This document shows, piece after piece, positions 9,001-10,198 of a stretch of 10,198 nucleotides of DNA. Numbering within the stretch: the stretch's first letter is position 1; every line of letters starts with the position of its first letter. Origin of the DNA: Oscillospiraceae bacterium (GTDB taxonomy: Bacteria; Bacillota; Clostridia; Clostridiales; Clostridiaceae); contig WQUF01000350.1 of the NCBI GenBank assembly GCA_009785875.1, forward strand, positions 1-10,198. The letters run 5' to 3'. The position numbers and the translations under genes were made by a program. The notes below the pieces were generated by a model, which was given only the letters and a program-made list of their open reading frames with translations, was not told the DNA's origin and ran no database searches.

Positions 9001-10198
9001 AATATAACAGTAACCTTTGATTCAAATGGAGGTTTACCAGTAAGTCCACCTACAATGCAGGTAACATTTGCAAATCCATACGGACTGCTTCCAACGCCAG
9101 TTAGAGTGGGATACACATTTGTAGGATGGACTGATAGCCCAAGTGGAGGGAATCCAATACTGCCAACAAGTCTAGTTGCTATAAACGCCAGCCATACGAT
9201 ATATGCTCAGTGGAAACCACAGAGCGGCAATAATATAACAGTAACATTTGATCCAAATGGAGGAAATCCAGTAGTGCCACCTACAATACAGGTAACATTT
9301 GCAAATCCATATGGTCTGCTTCCAACACCATTAAGATCAGGATATACATTTGTAGGATGGACTGATACAAATACTCCTGGAAGCTCAATAATAACACCAA
9401 CTTCTATAGTTGCAAGAAGTACAGATCATATTCTATATGCTCAGTGGAAGCCAGAAGGAGGAAATATTACAGTAACATTTGATTCAAATGGAGGTAATCC
9501 TGTTGCACCGCCTTCTATGCAAGTGACTTATGCTAATCCATATGGAATAATGCCAACACCAGTCAGGGATGGTTACTCTTTTATATGTTGGACAGATAGC
9601 CAAACTGGAGGGAATCCAATATTGCCAACAAGTACTGTAGCTATAAATGCTAATCATACAATTTACGCTCAGTGGAAACCTTTGGGAGGAAATATAACAG
9701 TAACATTTGATCCAAATGGAGGGAATCCATTAATAGTTTCAACAACAAAAGTAACTTATGGAAGTCCATATGGAATAATGCCTACACCTGTAAGACAAGG
9801 ATATACATTTATAGGGTGGAGTACTACGAAAACAGGAGGAACAGCTTTTAAAAGACTATTTATATTCGTCTCAGTTAGTACTGATAATATTATAACACCA
9901 TTAACGATAGTATCAATTAGTACTGATCATACTCTTTATGCACAATGGGAACAAGAAACAAATAATAATACAACAAGTAATACAATAAGCAATACAACAA
10001 GCAATACTATAAGTAATACAACAAGTAATATAACCGGCAATACAACAAGTAATACAATAAGCAATACAACAAACAATATAACAAGCAATACAACAAGTAA
10101 TACAATAAGCAATACAACAAATAATATAACAAATAATATAACAAGCAATACAACAAGTAATATGACAAGTAATATGACAAGTAATATGACAAGTAATA
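3091..10198 (+). CDS. Giant secreted/surface protein: RCC1-like propeller plus 20 Flg_new (InlB B-type) repeats, 3' end beyond the window
   Basis: The frame is open from GTG 3091 to the window edge: at least 2369 residues with no stop, and I checked that the repeats stay in one frame. Residues 1-40 are a signal peptide (basic KNKKHIFKKLRK, hydrophobic core 18-32, likely cleavage after V-K-A at 40). Residues 58-458 hold seven RCC1-like segments, enough for one complete beta-propeller. Residues 459-625 are a probably beta-rich linker domain I do not recognise. From 626 there are 20 Listeria-Bacteroides repeat modules with the core V-T-F-D-P-N-G-G, N-P-Y-G, G-Y-x-F-x-G-W and ending Y-A-Q-W, broken by Asn-Thr-Ser stalks at 1687-1816 and from 2287. 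Such modules occur in surface adhesins and internalin-type proteins, where they act as spacers or bind ligands. The anchor (sortase motif, SLH or other) is expected beyond the window. A role in adhesion or surface interaction is inference; no enzymatic domain is seen. Confidence 0.93.
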   Translation, partial: MEKNKKHIFKKLRKSINSFLVLLIFIEAFMINIQKVEVKATIPPSTLLANVADTFGGPHGCMMYLLENGTLYAGGTPIGGGQLGTGTTSTARLTATKQVNLSNLKGKVKKVEIGFNYSLLLDDKGYIYSTGQNEYGQLGMGNTTALTVFTKIPLPAGVTITDISVGSRTAYALSSTGDLYGWGGGGYGALAQGGGSTGNTVHSTPTVIQTGVKFFSASKSDGYYSTDYYNSLYIVKNDGNLYVCGANNYGQLGIGSTTNQTSFVNIAMFNGKGIKQVQAGSSKAFVLFNDGTAHSCGLNNWGALGVNGSSTAGKTPALRTNSGNVTTWAPMVIPNGYTIEKFFRGSTAQLYQLSDKQVWGSGTNDRGDLGCYSENNTWNGGSRPADKYLMINICTLQQVDLNGNLVQLSGTAGGGGTAAQNRTDPIIYKDGPIKALSGSWDESFMVDSSGYLRVSDDNAEADTSTVAYAPEKALNPSTRQFYRMQTAQRMIIDPIITFTGQVSTTTMTIDGVPTEVPANPTTITFGPQQSSTVPVYEKYTIYKYTISTNTRGAAVIVSTTTDSAHLVTSGPLSLDVGTMIRSGALLPGDYLVEAYRTATIPSGEVGAGTALESNRITSIFTVAKNVKLTYDPNTGTGTAPAPPTDYPAGSNVTVLGNTFTKTGYEFTKWNTAANGSGTSYNAGDTINSIPTDIILYAQWTPAANIRVTYNVNGGNALTPAYKTVTFGDPYGELPTPTRTGYTFTGWARNANGNNPVTATTIVNTATNHNIFALWTPVTNIKVNFDSNGGSTVNPITVTYDAPYGDLPTPTKTGYKFTGWTDAKTGGNSITSTSIVLTSTDHTLYAQWTETTNIVVTFNSNGGNSVSPSTMIVTFNHQYGENGALPTPTRTGYKFTKWTDAQTGGNEINAASLVTNASDHTLYAQWQATTGIIVTFNTNGGGTVAPTDKPVIYDSPYGSLPTPIRAGYDFKGWTDAPTGGNPITDATIVKNPADHTIYAQWAAKTNILVTFNTNGGDTLSQPSKLVTFDSTYGTLPTPTKSGFKFNGWFTELESGTMVTESTRVTNPDDHILYAQWTLFANIVVTFDPNTGDTVSQTTKNVAYLNPYGTLPTATKAGYTFLGWTDAQTGGSPITETSTVATTANHTLYAQWMSSGNNITVTFDPNGGDQLISNTKQVTYLNPYGILPPVTRAGFKFVGWTDAASGGNPITSETPVGINANHTIYAQWTTAGGNITVTFDPNEGNLTGQNTMQVTFANPYGLMPTPTRAGYTFVAWADAKANGNPITSTTLVGINTNHTLYAQWTTSGGNITVTFDPNGGNPLLTNTKQVTFANPYGLMPTPIRTGYSFVGWTDAIAGGSGITDLTLVAINADHTLYAQWKPQGGNITVTFDPNGGDPVSPATMKVTFANPYGIMPTPTKAGYSFVGWTDAPIGGNPITVVPTTLVAINADHTLYAQWKPLGGNITVTFDPNGGDPVSPATVQVTFANPYGLLPSATRAGYSFIGWTDANVGGTPIITSGTLVARSMDHKLYAQWKPLGGNITVTFEPNGGETVVPPTMQVTFANPYGIMPTPIRRDYTFVGWTDAPNGGNPILPTSSVAINADHTIYAQWTPASGGTITVTFDPNGGLPLQISTTKVSFANPYGLMPTALRQGYLFTGWYDAPSGGNIKTPLTLVSTNADHTLYAQWEPETNNNTTSNTTSAGGTTSNTTSTGGTTSNTTSTGGTTSNTTSTGGTTSNTTSTGNTTSAGNTTSVGNTTSAGNTTSAGNTINVGNTTSAGNTTSIGNTTSVGNTTILGNTTSTGNTTSAGNTTSNITYNTNIKVTFNSNGGNPVSPSSIQVVFANPYGMLPTPTRTGYDFVAWTDAIVNGNPITSTTLVGINADHTLYAQWTPQGGNITVTFDPNGGDPLLVNTKKVTYANPYGILPTPTRSGYTFVGWTDAPASGNGITELSLVTINRDHTLYAQWKPNGGNITVTFDSNGGLPVSPPTMQVTFANPYGLLPTPVRVGYTFVGWTDSPSGGNPILPTSLVAINASHTIYAQWKPQSGNNITVTFDPNGGNPVVPPTIQVTFANPYGLLPTPLRSGYTFVGWTDTNTPGSSIITPTSIVARSTDHILYAQWKPEGGNITVTFDSNGGNPVAPPSMQVTYANPYGIMPTPVRDGYSFICWTDSQTGGNPILPTSTVAINANHTIYAQWKPLGGNITVTFDPNGGNPLIVSTTKVTYGSPYGIMPTPVRQGYTFIGWSTTKTGGTAFKRLFIFVSVSTDNIITPLTIVSISTDHTLYAQWEQETNNNTTSNTISNTTSNTISNTTSNITGNTTSNTISNTTNNITSNTTSNTISNTTNNITNNITSNTTSNMTSNMTSNMTSN
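3262..4464 (+). other. RCC1-like seven-segment beta-propeller region of the giant protein
   Basis: Seven segments with the RCC1 pattern (hydrophobic strand, G-x-x-x-x-x-x-L, D/N-G, L-Y-x-x-G, N-x-x-G-Q-L-G) can be picked out near 3262, 3412, 3565, 3724, 3907, 4099 and 4384. The clearest are STGQNEYGQLGMGN (second) and VCGANNYGQLGIGS (fourth). The sixth has WGSGTNDRGDLG. The seventh (SGSWDESFMVDSSGYLRVSDDN) lacks the final G-Q-L-G part. Seven blades match the known closed RCC1 propeller. Most of the protein's few cysteines fall here. In bacteria such propellers occur in secreted proteins and are thought to be binding surfaces. Confidence 0.85.
4966..8148 (+). repeat. Flg_new / InlB B-type tandem modules 1-14
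   Basis: There are fourteen coding repeats of 219-234 bp (73-78 residues), each ending in Y-A-Q-W (F-A-L-W in module 2). Module ends fall at 5187, 5412, 5631, 5865, 6090, 6315, 6540, 6768, 6996, 7224, 7458, 7689, 7917 and 8148. Module 1 is the most divergent (NTGTGTAPAPPTDYPAGSNV, GTSYNAGDTI) and looks like the classic form of the family. Modules 2-7 carry variable linkers and strands. From module 8 on, the start G/N-N-I-T-V-T-F-D-P-N and, from module 9, the F-A-N-P-Y-G segment are nearly constant, so the array is more uniform towards its 3' end, as expected for younger duplications. Confidence 0.92.
6769..8538 (+). repeat. Superrepeat copy A: modules 9-14 plus Asn-Thr-Ser stalk 1
   Basis: This unit of about 1.77 kb matches copy B (8539 to the window end) module by module in the same order. 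Module 9 pairs with 15 (NGNPITSTTLVGIN in both), 10 with 16 (GSGITDLTLVAIN against GNGITELSLVTIN), 12 with 18 (VARSMDH against VARSTDH), 13 with 19 (GGNPILPTSSVAINADHTI against GGNPILPTSTVAINANHTI), and 14 with 20 (TPLTLVSTNADHTLYAQWE against TPLTIVSISTDHTLYAQWE). Pair 11/17 is less distinctive. The offset between matching V-T-F codons is 1761 bp for 9/15 and 1755 bp for 14/20. Confidence 0.88.
8149..8538 (+). repeat. Low-complexity stalk 1: 30-bp and 18-bp coding repeats rich in Asn, Thr, Ser, Gly
   Basis: After the shared lead-in E-P-E-T-N-N-N, five units of 30 bp (TTSNTTSxGG, 8170-8319; the last ends in GN) pass into eleven units of 18 bp (NTTSxG, with x = A, V, T or I in most, 8317-8514). 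A degenerate unit then leads into module 15. All periods are multiples of three, so gain or loss of units keeps the frame. The stretch is probably an extended, flexible stalk. Gly occurs every sixth residue in the hexamer part, so it is not a collagen Gly-X-Y helix. Confidence 0.9.
8539..9948 (+). repeat. Flg_new modules 15-20 (superrepeat copy B, module part)
   Basis: There are six modules ending at 8757, 8985, 9213, 9447, 9675 and 9948. They are collinear with modules 9-14 and are followed by their own stalk, so copy B probably arose by duplication of the whole six-module block. Module 20 is longer than all others (273 bp) because of an internal duplication. Module 19 has Cys in place of the usual Gly in the F-x-G-W motif (TGT at 9586). 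Confidence 0.9.
9847..9930 (+). repeat. 42-bp tandem duplication inside module 20
   Basis: The two halves, 9847-9888 and 9889-9930, encode FKRLFIFVSVSTDN and IITPLTIVSISTDH. The last 21 bases of each differ at only a few positions (GTCTCAGTTAGTACTGATAAT in part against GTATCAATTAGTACTGATCAT), and the first 21 bases are more diverged. The duplication is in frame and adds 14 residues to the last module before stalk 2. Confidence 0.7.
9949..10198 (+). repeat. Low-complexity stalk 2: 12-bp coding repeats (Asn-Thr-Thr-Ser type), runs off the window
   Basis: The lead-in E-Q-E-T-N-N-N is followed by 19 complete 12-bp units from 9967 to 10194, mostly AATACAACAAGT or AATACAATAAGC, encoding NTTS, NTIS, NITS, NTTN and NMTS. 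A 48-bp higher-order repeat of four units is visible (10039-10086 and 10087-10134). The last three units (10159-10194) are identical, AATATGACAAGT. The stretch continues past the right edge. Confidence 0.9.

Noticed and set aside
9841..9900. Possible frameshift or insertion sequence remnant in module 20
   Set aside because: The reading frame continues without a break into stalk 2, and the extra sequence is explained by a 42-bp local duplication.

Overview
The window is AT-rich, with strong GGAGG-type ribosome binding sites, TTG and GTG starts, and frequent AGA and ATA codons. This suggests a low-GC Gram-positive bacterium, most likely a member of the Clostridia. That is an inference; no rRNA or other taxonomic marker is present.

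Left part (1-2140, + strand): a compact three-gene operon with coupled, overlapping junctions. It encodes an ECF-type RNA polymerase sigma factor, a small membrane protein in the position usually held by an anti-sigma factor, and a secreted/membrane protein with a bactofilin-like beta-helical repeat region followed by several membrane segments. The operon ends at a strong hairpin shared with the convergent gene. The likely theme is an envelope-responsive regulator and its membrane partners.

Middle (2135-2797, - strand): a single HAD-superfamily hydrolase resembling beta-phosphoglucomutase. It keeps the four catalytic HAD motifs but lacks several residues specific to the mutase. The 293-bp gap that follows (2798-3090) is very AT-rich and holds a perfect 16-bp palindrome and a smaller inverted repeat upstream of the next gene.

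Right part (3091 to the window end, + strand): one giant open reading frame of at least 2369 codons that leaves the window still open. It has a signal peptide, seven RCC1-like segments (probably one complete beta-propeller), a linker domain of about 165 residues, and then 20 tandem Listeria-Bacteroides (Flg_new / InlB B-repeat) modules of about 76 residues. Two low-complexity Asn-Thr-Ser stalks interrupt the array. The last twelve modules are really two copies of a six-module block, each ending in a stalk: modules 9-14 plus stalk 1, and modules 15-20 plus stalk 2. This is a giant surface or secreted protein growing by segmental duplication at several scales, and it is the most interesting object in the window.
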